The position numbers and the translations under genes were made by a program. From Ardenticatenaceae bacterium (lineage in GTDB: Bacteria; Chloroflexota; Anaerolineae; Promineifilales; Promineifilaceae): DNA of 49,472 bases. The stretch spans positions 1-49,472 of the forward strand of contig JACKCD010000046.1 in assembly GCA_020634215.1 (NCBI GenBank), read 5' to 3'. Below are positions 24,357 through 32,371 of this stretch, piece by piece. A model generated the notes under the pieces. The model saw only the letters and a list, made by a program, of their open reading frames with translations, was not told the origin of the DNA and did not search any database. The first letter of the stretch is position 1; every line of letters starts with the position of its first letter.

Positions 24357-24514
24357 CTTCGTAATTCCTTTCGCAATTAAATTTTCGGCAATTTGCTCTT
24401 TTCAAACAGCAACCAAGCAATAACAACGAGAAATGCAGCCATCTCCCGCTTGTTGGCCGTTGCTGTGCGTTTTCTTTGTCCCAAAGTTGGGGAAATTGCT
24501 TGTAAACGTGTCCG

Positions 24515-24544
24515 AATTTCACGGAATCAGATATAATTTCACCG
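24515..24544 (+). promoter_or_regulatory. TATAAT -10 box flanked by 20-bp-spaced direct repeats
   Basis: TATAAT (24532-24537) lies 44 bases upstream of the DUF2267-like start. AATTTCACGG (24515-24524) and AATTTCACCG (24535-24544) are direct repeats exactly 20 bp apart, straddling the -10. That spacing suits a regulator binding the same helix face. No good -35 is visible, which would fit an activator-dependent promoter. Confidence 0.4.
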
Positions 24545-24580
24545 TAAAACGACATATAAGTATACAGAAGTGGAGGAATG

Positions 24581-24985
24581 ATGGCAAACGGAACGGATCT
24601 ACAAAGCTACTTTACCCAGGTGCAAACAATGGGCAGCCTGCGAACGGAAATGCATGCCAAACGTTGGAGCACGGCCGTTCTCAAGACACTGGGCTTCAAT
24701 TTGGATGGACGCACGAAAAAGCAGCTTGCCAAGGCACTCCCGGAGGAATTGGGAGTAGATGTGACACGAGTTTTCTGGCTGCTGCACTTTCAGGATAAGA
24801 CCTTGAGCCAGCAGGAGTTTTTGAACCAGGTATCACGCCGCAGCGGCAACACGGACTGGCAATTTGCGAAGATTCCAACAACGGCCGTTTTTCGCAGCGT
24901 CAAAAAAATAATTGACAAAGACCTCAGCGATGCCATTGCCGACTCGCTCTCCCCCGAGGTCAGTGCTTTGTGGAAAAATGCATAA
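24581..24985 (+). CDS. DUF2267-like small helical protein
   Basis: 134 residues, mainly helical: DLQSYFTQVQTMGSLRTEMHA, then AVLKTLGFNLDGRTKKQLAKALPEELG, then a second half (LSQQEFLNQVSRRSG ... VFRSVKKIIDKDLSDAIADSLSPEVSALW). The two-halved pattern (FL-x-QV ... A-x-x-VL-x-x-L ... LP-x-EL) is that of DUF2267, a family of unknown function. Two adjacent ATGs exist; the second (24581) is preferred because GGAGG at 24572-24576 leaves only one base before the first. Its stop overlaps the start of the lipoprotein gene (24978), suggesting coupling. Confidence 0.68.
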   Translation: MANGTDLQSYFTQVQTMGSLRTEMHAKRWSTAVLKTLGFNLDGRTKKQLAKALPEELGVDVTRVFWLLHFQDKTLSQQEFLNQVSRRSGNTDWQFAKIPTTAVFRSVKKIIDKDLSDAIADSLSPEVSALWKNA

Positions 24986-26681
24986 TGTAGCAGGTAGCAA
25001 GTGGCAGGTAACGGCCCTGGCAGTTTGTTACCTGCTACTTGGCTTGCTCGCCAGTTGCAGCCAGCCCGTCTCGCCCATTCAGGAAGCAGCAACCCCCACT
25101 CCCAACACTCTCACCCTCATTGCCGACGGCCAACAGCAAACCCTCAGCAGCCAGGCCACCACCGTCCGTGAACTGCTCGATGAAGCCAACATCACCCTAA
25201 ACCCCAGCGACGAAGTTACCCCACCCCTCTTCACCCCACTTAGCGACAACCTCACCATTACGATTGTGCGCGTCAGCGAAAGCGTGGAAATTGTGCCGCA
25301 AAGCATCCCCTTCTCGCGCAAAATCGTGCGCAACGAAACCATGGCGGCCGATGACCCGCCGCGCATTATTCAGCCTGGACAAGCCGGTTTGCAGGAACAG
25401 ACGATTCGCATCGTCTTTCGTGATGGACTGGAAGCCGAACGCTTTGTCACCCAAGTGACCATTGTGGAACCGGCTCAGGATGAGATTGTCATGGTTGGCA
25501 TTGGCGCGGGCACGGGCAACATCAATTTTGCCGGTACGCTGGCCTACATCAACGGCGGGCAGGCTCTGCTGCTGCGCGGCTCCACCGCCTTTCCCGAATC
25601 GCTCAACACCGGCGGCAACCTCGATGGCCGCGTCTTTCGCCTGTCGCCCAGCGGCAGCCACCTGCTCTACACCCGTGTTCTCAGCAGCACCACGCGCTTT
25701 GGCAACAGCTTGTGGGTGGTGGGCACTGAACGGAATGCCGAGCCACGCCCGCTTGAGGTGAGCAACGTCCTGTGGGCTGACTGGAATCCCAGCAGTGACC
25801 AGCTAGACATTGCCTACAGTACCGCCATCCCCACCGACCTGCCCCCCGGCTGGGAGGCCAACAATGATCTGTGGCTGGGCACAATCTTGAGCAACAGCTT
25901 TGAACCCAGGCAGCTTGTCGAGTCATACCCGGCAACCTATGGCTGGTGGGGGGGCAACTATGCCTGGTCGCCCCAGGGACAGCTTATTGGCTACAGTTTT
26001 GCCAACGAGGTGGGGGTTATTGACACCAACCCGGCCACAACGGCCGACCGCCGCCGCGTTTTGCAGCGGTTTACGGAGTACAACACGCTGTCGGATTGGG
26101 TGTGGGTGCCGACGCTGAGTTGGTCGGCAAACGGCCGTTATCTGACCTTCACCAACCACGGCAGCACCACCCCCGAAGAGCTTGTGTTTGATAGCTGGAC
26201 GGTGGATGTGCGTAGCGAAACGGCCGTTAAGCTGCTCAACCAGTCCGGCATGTGGGCGAACCTGTACTGGACATCGGTTCTTACCCCCACCCTGCCCAAC
26301 AGCCAACTTGCCTATCTGCAAGCCACCGACCCCCTCAACAGCCAACGCAGCAACTACACGCTTTGGCTCATGGACAGTGACGGCAGTAACGGCCGGCAGC
26401 TTTATCCGCCCGTTGGGGAAAACAGCCGCTTTCCCCGCGAGCAGCAGTCGTTGGCCTGGGGGCCAACCGGCCAGGAACTGGCCTTCATCTTTAACGACAA
26501 CCTGCTGATTATGAACCTCGAAACCGGTGAGGCTGTCCCCGCCACCCAAGACGATGCCATCAGCAGCCACCCCACCTGGGCACCCTACGGCATCGCCCTC
26601 ACCAACCCCAAGCCCACGCCGCCCCCAACACCCAGCCCCACGCCTTCGCCACTCCAGCAGCTTTTGCCTGCCGACCCGTAG
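24978..26681 (+). CDS. Lipoprotein with DUF348/G5-like domains and WD40-type beta-propeller
   Basis: The ATG at 24978 overlaps the preceding stop and gives a lipoprotein signal (CYLLLGLLASC, lipobox LAS-C), so I prefer it to the open-frame start at 24912. About residues 40-170 carry a YabE/RpfB-like DUF348 segment (LTLIADGQQQTLSSQATTV ... LLDEANITLNPSDEV) and a G5-type domain (VPQSIPFSRKIVRNE ... RIVFRDGLEAERFVT). About 200-540 are PD40-like propeller blades (LSPSGSHLLY, ADWNPSSDQLDIAYS, YAWSPQGQLIGYS, LSWSANGRYLTF, LAWGPTGQELAFIF). The end is Pro/Thr/Ser-rich (PTPPPTPSPTPSP). G5/DUF348 domains usually bind cell-wall polysaccharide, so a surface glycan-binding protein is likely. The signal peptide is itself written in a dispersed palindromic repeat. 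Confidence 0.8.
   Translation: MHNVAGSKWQVTALAVCYLLLGLLASCSQPVSPIQEAATPTPNTLTLIADGQQQTLSSQATTVRELLDEANITLNPSDEVTPPLFTPLSDNLTITIVRVSESVEIVPQSIPFSRKIVRNETMAADDPPRIIQPGQAGLQEQTIRIVFRDGLEAERFVTQVTIVEPAQDEIVMVGIGAGTGNINFAGTLAYINGGQALLLRGSTAFPESLNTGGNLDGRVFRLSPSGSHLLYTRVLSSTTRFGNSLWVVGTERNAEPRPLEVSNVLWADWNPSSDQLDIAYSTAIPTDLPPGWEANNDLWLGTILSNSFEPRQLVESYPATYGWWGGNYAWSPQGQLIGYSFANEVGVIDTNPATTADRRRVLQRFTEYNTLSDWVWVPTLSWSANGRYLTFTNHGSTTPEELVFDSWTVDVRSETAVKLLNQSGMWANLYWTSVLTPTLPNSQLAYLQATDPLNSQRSNYTLWLMDSDGSNGRQLYPPVGENSRFPREQQSLAWGPTGQELAFIFNDNLLIMNLETGEAVPATQDDAISSHPTWAPYGIALTNPKPTPPPTPSPTPSPLQQLLPADP
24998..25041. repeat. Palindromic repeat serving as signal-peptide coding sequence
   Basis: CAAGTGGCAGGTAAC (24998-25012) pairs with GTTACCTGCTACTTG (25027-25041), 14 of 15 positions canonical plus one wobble. 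It lies within the first 25 codons of the lipoprotein and matches the intergenic copy at 21185 exactly in one arm. Confidence 0.7.
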
Positions 26682-26704
26682 GCAAGGATGTCCATCCTCG
26701 CTAG

Positions 26705-26771
26705 TGGCTAGTGGCTGGTGGGTGGTTGGTAAAAAGAGTCACTATGCACCAGCCACTAGCCACCAACCACC
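26705..26771. terminator. Palindromic repeat between convergent genes
   Basis: TGGCTAGTGGCTGGTG (26705-26720) pairs perfectly with CACCAGCCACTAGCCA (26747-26762). GGTGGTTGGT (26721-26730) also matches ACCAACCACC (26762-26771), but in the same order rather than nested, so only one stem can form at a time. Its place between two convergent stops suggests a bidirectional terminator. Confidence 0.55.
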
Positions 26772-26773
26772 AG

Positions 26774-29700
26774 CTAAATCAACTTCAACGCCTGGGCTTC
26801 AGCCACGGCCTGCACCCGGTTATTGACATCCAGCTTGCCATAAATGTTAGCCAGATGTGTTTTCACCGTCCCCGGCGAAATACACAGCTCAACGGCAATC
26901 TCCCGATTTGACAACCCCTCGCCGACGAGATGCAAAACATCCTGCTCTCGCTCCGTAATCGCCGCTGCCGATGTTAGTAACTTCAGATTTTCCTTTGGCA
27001 GCAAATCGGCGGCATCCTCAACGTACCCCAACAACTGCAAAATCTCGTGGACAAACTCTTGGCATTTTGTGGTGAGGCTTTGGGTGTGCAGAGAGAGTAC
27101 CAACAGCGGCAACAATTGAGAGCCACGGTCGAGAAACGGCCGTATAAATCGCTCTGGAGCCGCCAAACGTATTGCCTCGGCCAGCACCTGTCGCGCCTGA
27201 TACAGTTTGTGCTGCTTGAATAAGGCCAACGCCAACATAACCCGCGCCTCCAGCACCGCTTCATTAGGAAAGCCATGCGGATGTTTGGCAACTAAGTCAA
27301 TCAACCTAGCTTCGGCGGCTGCGGCTCGCTCCTGCGACAACAGCATATCAGCCCGCACCAGTTGTGACAGTGGATGATCTTCTTCTGTAGCCGCTTCAGT
27401 TAACAGCCATTCCGCCTCCTCCCATTTGCGCTGCCGCACACAAAACCATGCTTCATACGCGATTAAATCGCGCTTCCGCCAGGAACCCGATGGTCGCCGT
27501 GCGTAAAGTTCTCGAGCAGCCTGTATTGTAGCTTGTGCTGCTTGGTGCTGCCCCTGAACCGACTGTAGTTTAGCGCGGGCAATGGCAATTGACATGGGCA
27601 TATTGGAACTCGTTGGGTTGGGGTCAACCGCCATCGCCTGCTGCAAAAATTGTTCTGCTCTGGTCAGCTCATTGCGTTCAAGACTAACGCGGCACAATGC
27701 CTCCAGGACAATACTGGCTGGCTCCGGCATTTTGCCCCGCAAGGAAAGCACTTGTTGCAAAACTTGGTAGCCAAATTTTTCGCTTCGATTTAAATGTCCC
27801 GCGAGAAATGCCTTATTGGTGATCGAGGCTCCGGCAATCAACATAACAAACAAATTTTTCTGTTCATACGCCTTATCATATAGTTCTCGTAGCAGGCGTT
27901 CAGCACCTTCTGGTTTGGGCTTATGGTAGATTTCTACCAGCATTAATTCATCCAGCAGTTGCCAGCGGGAATTATCTTCCTCCCCGCCCAACAAGCGAGA
28001 GATGGTTGAAAAGTCGTCGGCTACATAATGGCGGATATTGTTAATTTCAGCCAAAACCTCTTCTTCATCTGGTGTTAACGCCGTCGGTTTGCTTAAGATA
28101 TTGGCTTCAATACGCAGCAGCAGCCGCTCGACTTCGCGGGGGTGCAGCGCCAAATTTGCCAGCCGGAGATAGACAAAGAGCAAGGTTTTGTGATGCTGTA
28201 CAACTGTTTCCGGTAATTGCCGTAGCCAGCGCAGCAGGCGCGAATCTTCGCCCGACTCGGCCAGTTCTCGCAAACCAACATCCTCTATTACCTCGGCTGC
28301 TCCTTCCCAATCTTCTATAAAGAGTAAATGGCTCACGGCATCGGCCAACATATTGCGTGATTCGTACCAAGCCGCCGCCAAACGGTGCAGCACAGGAATT
28401 TGGTCAGGGAACTGGGCTTGTAGCTGATTGCGTAACATTTCAGCGAATAGGTCATGATAACGATACCATGCCTGTTCTTCGGAGCGTGTGATAAAGAGGT
28501 TTTGTTGCCACAGATGGGTTAATGTTTGCTCGCCATCCGTTTGCCCGGTCACAGCGTCGCACAATTCGCCTGTTAGCTGTTTGAGGATGGATGTTTTGAG
28601 GAGGAATGTCTGAACGGCCGTTGACTGCTGATGCAGTGCCGTCTCCATAAAATACTCCCGAAAAAAAAGATGCGCACCACTAAACGAATCAAGCACGTGC
28701 CGTCGGTCTTGCTGCTTGTTTAATGACAGCCCGGCCAGGGTCAGCCCAACTGCCCAACCACCCGTGCGCTTCACCAAGGTCTCCATGTCGCCATAGGCCA
28801 AGGTTGAATCCCTAACGTGCCGCCGAAACAGATCCATACCTTCTTCAAGCGTAAACCGCAAATCATCCAAATCCAGTTCAGTCACAAGCCCCATCGCCCG
28901 CAGCCGACCTAATGCCAACGGCGGTCGGAAGCGGCTAGAAATGATCAACTGCAATGAAGGCGGTAGACGTTCCAGCCAGGTCTGCAAAGAAGCGTGGATA
29001 TCCGGGTGTTGAATATGGTGAAAGTCATCCAGAACCAGCCCGGCACAAAAGGGCTTGCCGTCAGGACAAACAAATTCGTTTGTTAACCGGGTGACAATTT
29101 CTGTGGGCGAAATGGTTGAGGGTAATTGCAGATAGGGCATTAGCTCTTGCCCAAAACCGGGCAGCACGGCCCGTAAAGCCATGATGACGGTAGACCAAAA
29201 GCGCAGCAAATGATTGTCGTCAGCATCTAATGTCGCCCAAGCCACTGGCATATCACAGCACTCCTGCTGCCAAATGTTTAGCAGAATGCTTTTGCCAAAC
29301 CCACCGGGCGCAGAAATAAAGGTAATCGGTGTTCTGATCTTGTCCGTTAAGCGAGGGCGAAGCACCAAATTGGGGGGCAAAACGGGTGGTCTTGTTTTGG
29401 CAATGATGGGGAAAGTGCTGTTGAGTCGGGATTCGTGAATTGCATCGCCCGGAGAATCTACCGCCAGAGATAGCTGCGCCAGAACGGTTTTGCCAGCTAA
29501 ATTAGCTGCAACTTGTTCAAGTCGTATTGGTGTCAGTTCGTCTAATTTACCTAGATAGGCTTTGTTTAGCTTGCCATTGCGACGCCGATACGCATACCAA
29601 TATTCGTTACCATGCCGTGTCTCGCGCCGTGCTGAAAAATGCCCGGCGGTTCCTTTATATTTAAATTGCTTATGATTGCTGAGCCAGTCACACCATTGAG

Positions 29701-29794
29701 GCGAGTTTAAGGGAATGGGAGGAGAAACGGCCGTTTCTCGACCGCCCACCCACAACATCCCATCCTGCACAATCGGCTTCACTACCTTGCTCAT
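26774..29794 (-). CDS. MalT-like LuxR-family ATP-dependent activator with extra N-terminal domain
   Basis: 1006 residues. About 33-100 form an added domain with WCDWLSNHKQFKYKGTAGHF and NEYWYAYRRRNGKLNKAYLGK. This is seen in related regulators but has no function I can name. A MalT-type STAND ATPase follows: LVLRPRL, Walker A APGGFGKS at 162-169, ATLDADDNHLLRFW, Walker B LVLDDFHHI, LIISSRFRPPLALGRLRA and a RTGGWAVGLTLAGLSL winged-helix segment. About 450-920 are TPR-like helices, and 945-1006 are a LuxR/GerE helix-turn-helix (ITEREQDVLHLVGEGLSNREIA ... SPGTVKTHLANIYGKL). MalT-type proteins bind an inducer sugar with ATP and activate catabolic operons. It is divergent from the Opp-type operon at 30136 and is the obvious candidate activator of it and of the downstream glycosidases. 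Confidence 0.9.
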   Translation of the reverse strand: MSKVVKPIVQDGMLWVGGRETAVSPPIPLNSPQWCDWLSNHKQFKYKGTAGHFSARRETRHGNEYWYAYRRRNGKLNKAYLGKLDELTPIRLEQVAANLAGKTVLAQLSLAVDSPGDAIHESRLNSTFPIIAKTRPPVLPPNLVLRPRLTDKIRTPITFISAPGGFGKSILLNIWQQECCDMPVAWATLDADDNHLLRFWSTVIMALRAVLPGFGQELMPYLQLPSTISPTEIVTRLTNEFVCPDGKPFCAGLVLDDFHHIQHPDIHASLQTWLERLPPSLQLIISSRFRPPLALGRLRAMGLVTELDLDDLRFTLEEGMDLFRRHVRDSTLAYGDMETLVKRTGGWAVGLTLAGLSLNKQQDRRHVLDSFSGAHLFFREYFMETALHQQSTAVQTFLLKTSILKQLTGELCDAVTGQTDGEQTLTHLWQQNLFITRSEEQAWYRYHDLFAEMLRNQLQAQFPDQIPVLHRLAAAWYESRNMLADAVSHLLFIEDWEGAAEVIEDVGLRELAESGEDSRLLRWLRQLPETVVQHHKTLLFVYLRLANLALHPREVERLLLRIEANILSKPTALTPDEEEVLAEINNIRHYVADDFSTISRLLGGEEDNSRWQLLDELMLVEIYHKPKPEGAERLLRELYDKAYEQKNLFVMLIAGASITNKAFLAGHLNRSEKFGYQVLQQVLSLRGKMPEPASIVLEALCRVSLERNELTRAEQFLQQAMAVDPNPTSSNMPMSIAIARAKLQSVQGQHQAAQATIQAARELYARRPSGSWRKRDLIAYEAWFCVRQRKWEEAEWLLTEAATEEDHPLSQLVRADMLLSQERAAAAEARLIDLVAKHPHGFPNEAVLEARVMLALALFKQHKLYQARQVLAEAIRLAAPERFIRPFLDRGSQLLPLLVLSLHTQSLTTKCQEFVHEILQLLGYVEDAADLLPKENLKLLTSAAAITEREQDVLHLVGEGLSNREIAVELCISPGTVKTHLANIYGKLDVNNRVQAVAEAQALKLI

Positions 29795-29859
29795 TTAAAA
29801 AACCTCGGTCTAGATCACAACTAAGCCCCTTACACCGAAACAGGCAAATTCATAAAAAA

Positions 29860-29898
29860 GTTACCCAAAGTAACACCATTACAACAAATTTGGGTAAC
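29860..29898. promoter_or_regulatory. Candidate operator: 10-bp inverted repeat in the regulator/transporter gap
   Basis: GTTACCCAAA (29860-29869) and TTTGGGTAAC (29889-29898) are perfect inverted repeats 19 bases apart. The left one is itself within a shorter palindrome GTTAC-CCAAA-GTAAC (29860-29874). Located 66 bases upstream of the regulator start and about 110 bases upstream of the transporter -10 box. This suits a site for the divergent LuxR-type protein, by inference. Confidence 0.5.
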
Positions 29899-30007
29899 TA
29901 TTACGAGAATCCAGTATGCCCAGCTATCATCTTTCACCTATTTTACCAACCCTACCATTGGCAAAATCATCCAAAAACTTGATAGACAAACCCCTTTCTG
30001 TTTGATA

Positions 30008-30016
30008 TGTTATAAT
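30008..30016 (+). promoter_or_regulatory. Extended -10 promoter of the ABC operon
   Basis: TGT-TATAAT: a perfect TATAAT at 30011-30016 with the extended TGn element at 30008-30010. No good -35 stands at 17 bases, consistent with an activator-dependent promoter. The leader to the start codon would be about 110 bases. Confidence 0.6.
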
Positions 30017-30064
30017 TATAGGCGAAGAGATGTCTGTAACCAGACCTCAAATAATTTATCAGAC

Positions 30065-30107
30065 TTTTGCAGTCCTACAACAAGCCTTGTCATATGGAAC
30101 TGCAAAA
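30065..30107 (+). promoter_or_regulatory. Stem-loop in the 5' leader of the binding-protein gene
   Basis: TTTTGCAGT (30065-30073) pairs with ACTGCAAAA (30099-30107) around a 25-base loop that contains a small CAAG/CTTG pair, ending 13 bases before the GAGGAG ribosome-binding site. It could affect mRNA stability or translation. No known riboswitch class is recognised. Confidence 0.35.
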
Positions 30108-30135
30108 ATCACCCTTTAGAGAGGAGAACACAGTT

Positions 30136-32160
30136 ATGAAACACAAAAGAAGTCTGTTTTTCATCGTTGTTGGCTTGCTGCTTGTGCTTGTCCTTGCGTT
30201 AAGCGCCTGCGGTTCGTCAACACCGGCTGCGGAAGAAGCCGCTGAACCAGCCGCTGAGCCAGCCCAGGAAGAGGTTGCCGCACCTGCTGAAGAAGAAGCT
30301 GCTGCCGAAGAAGCCGCGCCTGCCGAAGAAGCTGCTGCCGAAGAAGCCGCGCCTGCCGAAGAAGCCGCTGCTGAAGAAGCCGCGCCTGCCGAAGAAGCCG
30401 CGCCAGTAGAAGAAGAAGCTGTAGAAGCTGACCCGAACGCTTTGCCCCGGAACGAAACCCTCTATTACAACGGGTTCCAGTGGGGTTCCCTCGTTGGGTA
30501 CAACCCCTACTCCAGCAGCAACAACAACATGGCGATTTCTCAGGGAGACAACGCTCGCGTCCTCATGTTCGAGACCCCGTACCTGTTCAACATGCTTGAT
30601 GGTCAAGTATATCCGCTGTTGGCAGATGGGGACTACGCATGGAATGATGCGCGTACCGAGATTACCTTCAGCCTGAACCCTGCTGCTCATTGGAGCGATG
30701 GCACCCCCGTAACCGCTGAAGATGTTGCCTATACTTGGGCGACCCATGTCAAATATAACACCGGTACGGGTGCTGGCAACATAGATTACATTGAAGACAT
30801 CGTTGCCGTTGATGATCAAACCGTTATGGTTAAAGCCAAATTGGATGCTGATGGCAACGCCGTCAATCCGCTAATCGTTGAAGCTTACCTAACCGCTAAC
30901 TACGTCATGCAGAAAGCATGGACCGAAGCATTGGAAGAACGCACGGGTGGCGATGCTACTGCACTGGCAGCAGACACAGCCGAAGACGTTGTTTTCTCCG
31001 GCCCCTATGGCCCCTACTTTGCTGATGACTCCAAAGTGGTCTTCGTTCGTGACGACAACTATTGGGGCCAAGATGCCTCCATGTGGGGCAAACTGCCGGC
31101 TCCCAAATACATTGCCCACACCATTTTCAAGGATAATGCGGCTGGTACAACCGCTCTGCAAGCTGGTGAGGTAGATGTTAGCCAACAGTTTAACTCCAAT
31201 GTTCAGGATCTATGGTTGAAAGATGGCCTGCCCATTTCTACTTACCTACCTGAAGCTCCCTATGGCATTGGTGCTAGCCTCCCCACTGCCTTCTTCAACC
31301 CAGATTCCCCTGGTTTGGATCAGGTTGCCATTCGTAAAGCAATTGCTATTGCTGTTGATTATCCCACCATCATTGCCAACGCTATGACCAATCAGTCGGC
31401 TACGTTCGAGCAAGTTCCGCGCTCGCTCATGAACCCGACCCCCGGTGAGCAAGCACTCTATAATCACGATGCTGTAGCTGCTTTGCAATGGGTTGGTAAC
31501 GACATCGAAGGTGCCAAAGCACTGCTTGACGAAGCTGGTATCGTTGACAGCGATGGCGATGGCTGGCGCGAATACAATGGCGAAAAGCTCAGCTATGTTG
31601 CTACCTGCCCCAACGGCTGGTCTGACTGGCAAGCTGCCATTGAGGTAGTAGCTGCTGCTGGTGCTGAAATCGGCATCGAAATCACAACAAACTATCCCGA
31701 ATGGTCCGTTTACCAAACAGTTGTCACCGTATCTGACAAGCCACTGCCCGAAGGGTATGACATCTTCATGATGTGGAGCGATGGTGCTGGCCCAACACAA
31801 CCGTGGAGCCGTATCCGTCATCTGCTCAGCTCTGAATTCATCGGCTTGGCTAGCAACTGGAATGGTAACTGGGGTAAATACTCCAATCCTGAAGCTGATG
31901 AGCTGATTCAGGCCATCCCCGGCGAGACCGATCCTGCGGCACTGAATGAGATGTATACGCGGTTGGTTGAAATTTACCTGACCGATGTGCCGTCCTTCAC
32001 GCTCATGTATCGTCCGCAAAACTTCCACACGGTAAACGAAGCCGTTTGGACAAACTTCCCCTACGATGGTGATGGCACCAACCCACCAGTTCCGCCGCTT
32101 AACTTGACCGACGGCTGGAGTATCGCTGGCCTCTATAACCTAGAGTTGGTTAATCCGTAA
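30136..32160 (+). CDS. Opp/Dpp-type ABC transporter substrate-binding lipoprotein (SBP family 5)
   Basis: 674 residues from the ATG at 30136, chosen because GAGGAG (30121-30126) precedes it and it starts a perfect lipoprotein signal (LVLALSAC, Cys25). Residues ~31-97 are an Ala/Glu/Pro spacer made by 33-bp repeats. The rest is SBP_bac_5: TLYYNGFQWGSLVGYNP, ITFSLNPAAHWSDGTPVTAEDVAYTW, VFSGPYGPYF, GEVDVSQQFNS, AIRKAIAIAVDYPTII, EGAKALLDEAGIVDSDGDGW. Family-5 proteins bind peptides, nickel or oligosaccharides; in Thermotoga and archaea they deliver cello- and manno-oligosaccharides. With GH2 beta-mannosidase and GH3 beta-glucosidase downstream, a beta-linked oligosaccharide is the likeliest ligand here, by context only. 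Confidence 0.9.
   Translation: MKHKRSLFFIVVGLLLVLVLALSACGSSTPAAEEAAEPAAEPAQEEVAAPAEEEAAAEEAAPAEEAAAEEAAPAEEAAAEEAAPAEEAAPVEEEAVEADPNALPRNETLYYNGFQWGSLVGYNPYSSSNNNMAISQGDNARVLMFETPYLFNMLDGQVYPLLADGDYAWNDARTEITFSLNPAAHWSDGTPVTAEDVAYTWATHVKYNTGTGAGNIDYIEDIVAVDDQTVMVKAKLDADGNAVNPLIVEAYLTANYVMQKAWTEALEERTGGDATALAADTAEDVVFSGPYGPYFADDSKVVFVRDDNYWGQDASMWGKLPAPKYIAHTIFKDNAAGTTALQAGEVDVSQQFNSNVQDLWLKDGLPISTYLPEAPYGIGASLPTAFFNPDSPGLDQVAIRKAIAIAVDYPTIIANAMTNQSATFEQVPRSLMNPTPGEQALYNHDAVAALQWVGNDIEGAKALLDEAGIVDSDGDGWREYNGEKLSYVATCPNGWSDWQAAIEVVAAAGAEIGIEITTNYPEWSVYQTVVTVSDKPLPEGYDIFMMWSDGAGPTQPWSRIRHLLSSEFIGLASNWNGNWGKYSNPEADELIQAIPGETDPAALNEMYTRLVEIYLTDVPSFTLMYRPQNFHTVNEAVWTNFPYDGDGTNPPVPPLNLTDGWSIAGLYNLELVNP
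30290..30410 (+). repeat. 33-bp tandem repeats encoding an Ala/Glu spacer
   Basis: About three and a half units of a 33-bp repeat encode AEEAAAEEAAP. They extend the tether between the lipidated cysteine and the binding domain. Slipped-strand changes should keep the frame. Confidence 0.8.
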
Positions 32161-32180
32161 AAAGTAACCGTCATGCAAAA

Positions 32181-32217
32181 AGCCATGTCCCGATTTGTCG
32201 GGACATGGCTTTTTTTT
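32181..32217 (+). terminator. Strong intrinsic terminator between binding-protein and permease genes
   Basis: AGCCATGTCCCGA (32181-32193) pairs perfectly with TCGGGACATGGCT (32198-32210), loop TTTG, followed by TTTTTTT. It would stop most transcripts after the binding protein and leave read-through for the permeases and ATPases, the common way to make excess binding protein. Confidence 0.9.
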
Positions 32218-32371
32218 CAAGTGGCACGCCAAGAAGGGGGGTGTCCATCAAGCAGAGAAGAAATCCGCAGTCTGCCAACTAACAGTTGCCAAAAATTGCA
32301 ACCTCTGGTTGTTTTCGGGTTGCAGACATTTATTCCACATTCCAAAATCTGCATATAGAGGAGGTGTTGCG

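Noticed and set aside
30067..30135. Earlier TTG start for the binding-protein gene
   Set aside because: It would bury the lipoprotein signal 23 residues in. ATG 30136 has a ribosome-binding site and a proper lipobox.
32195..32371. N-terminal extension of the OppB-like permease frame
   Set aside because: It begins inside the intrinsic terminator hairpin. A TTG at 32372 has a GAGGAGG site and gives the normal family length.
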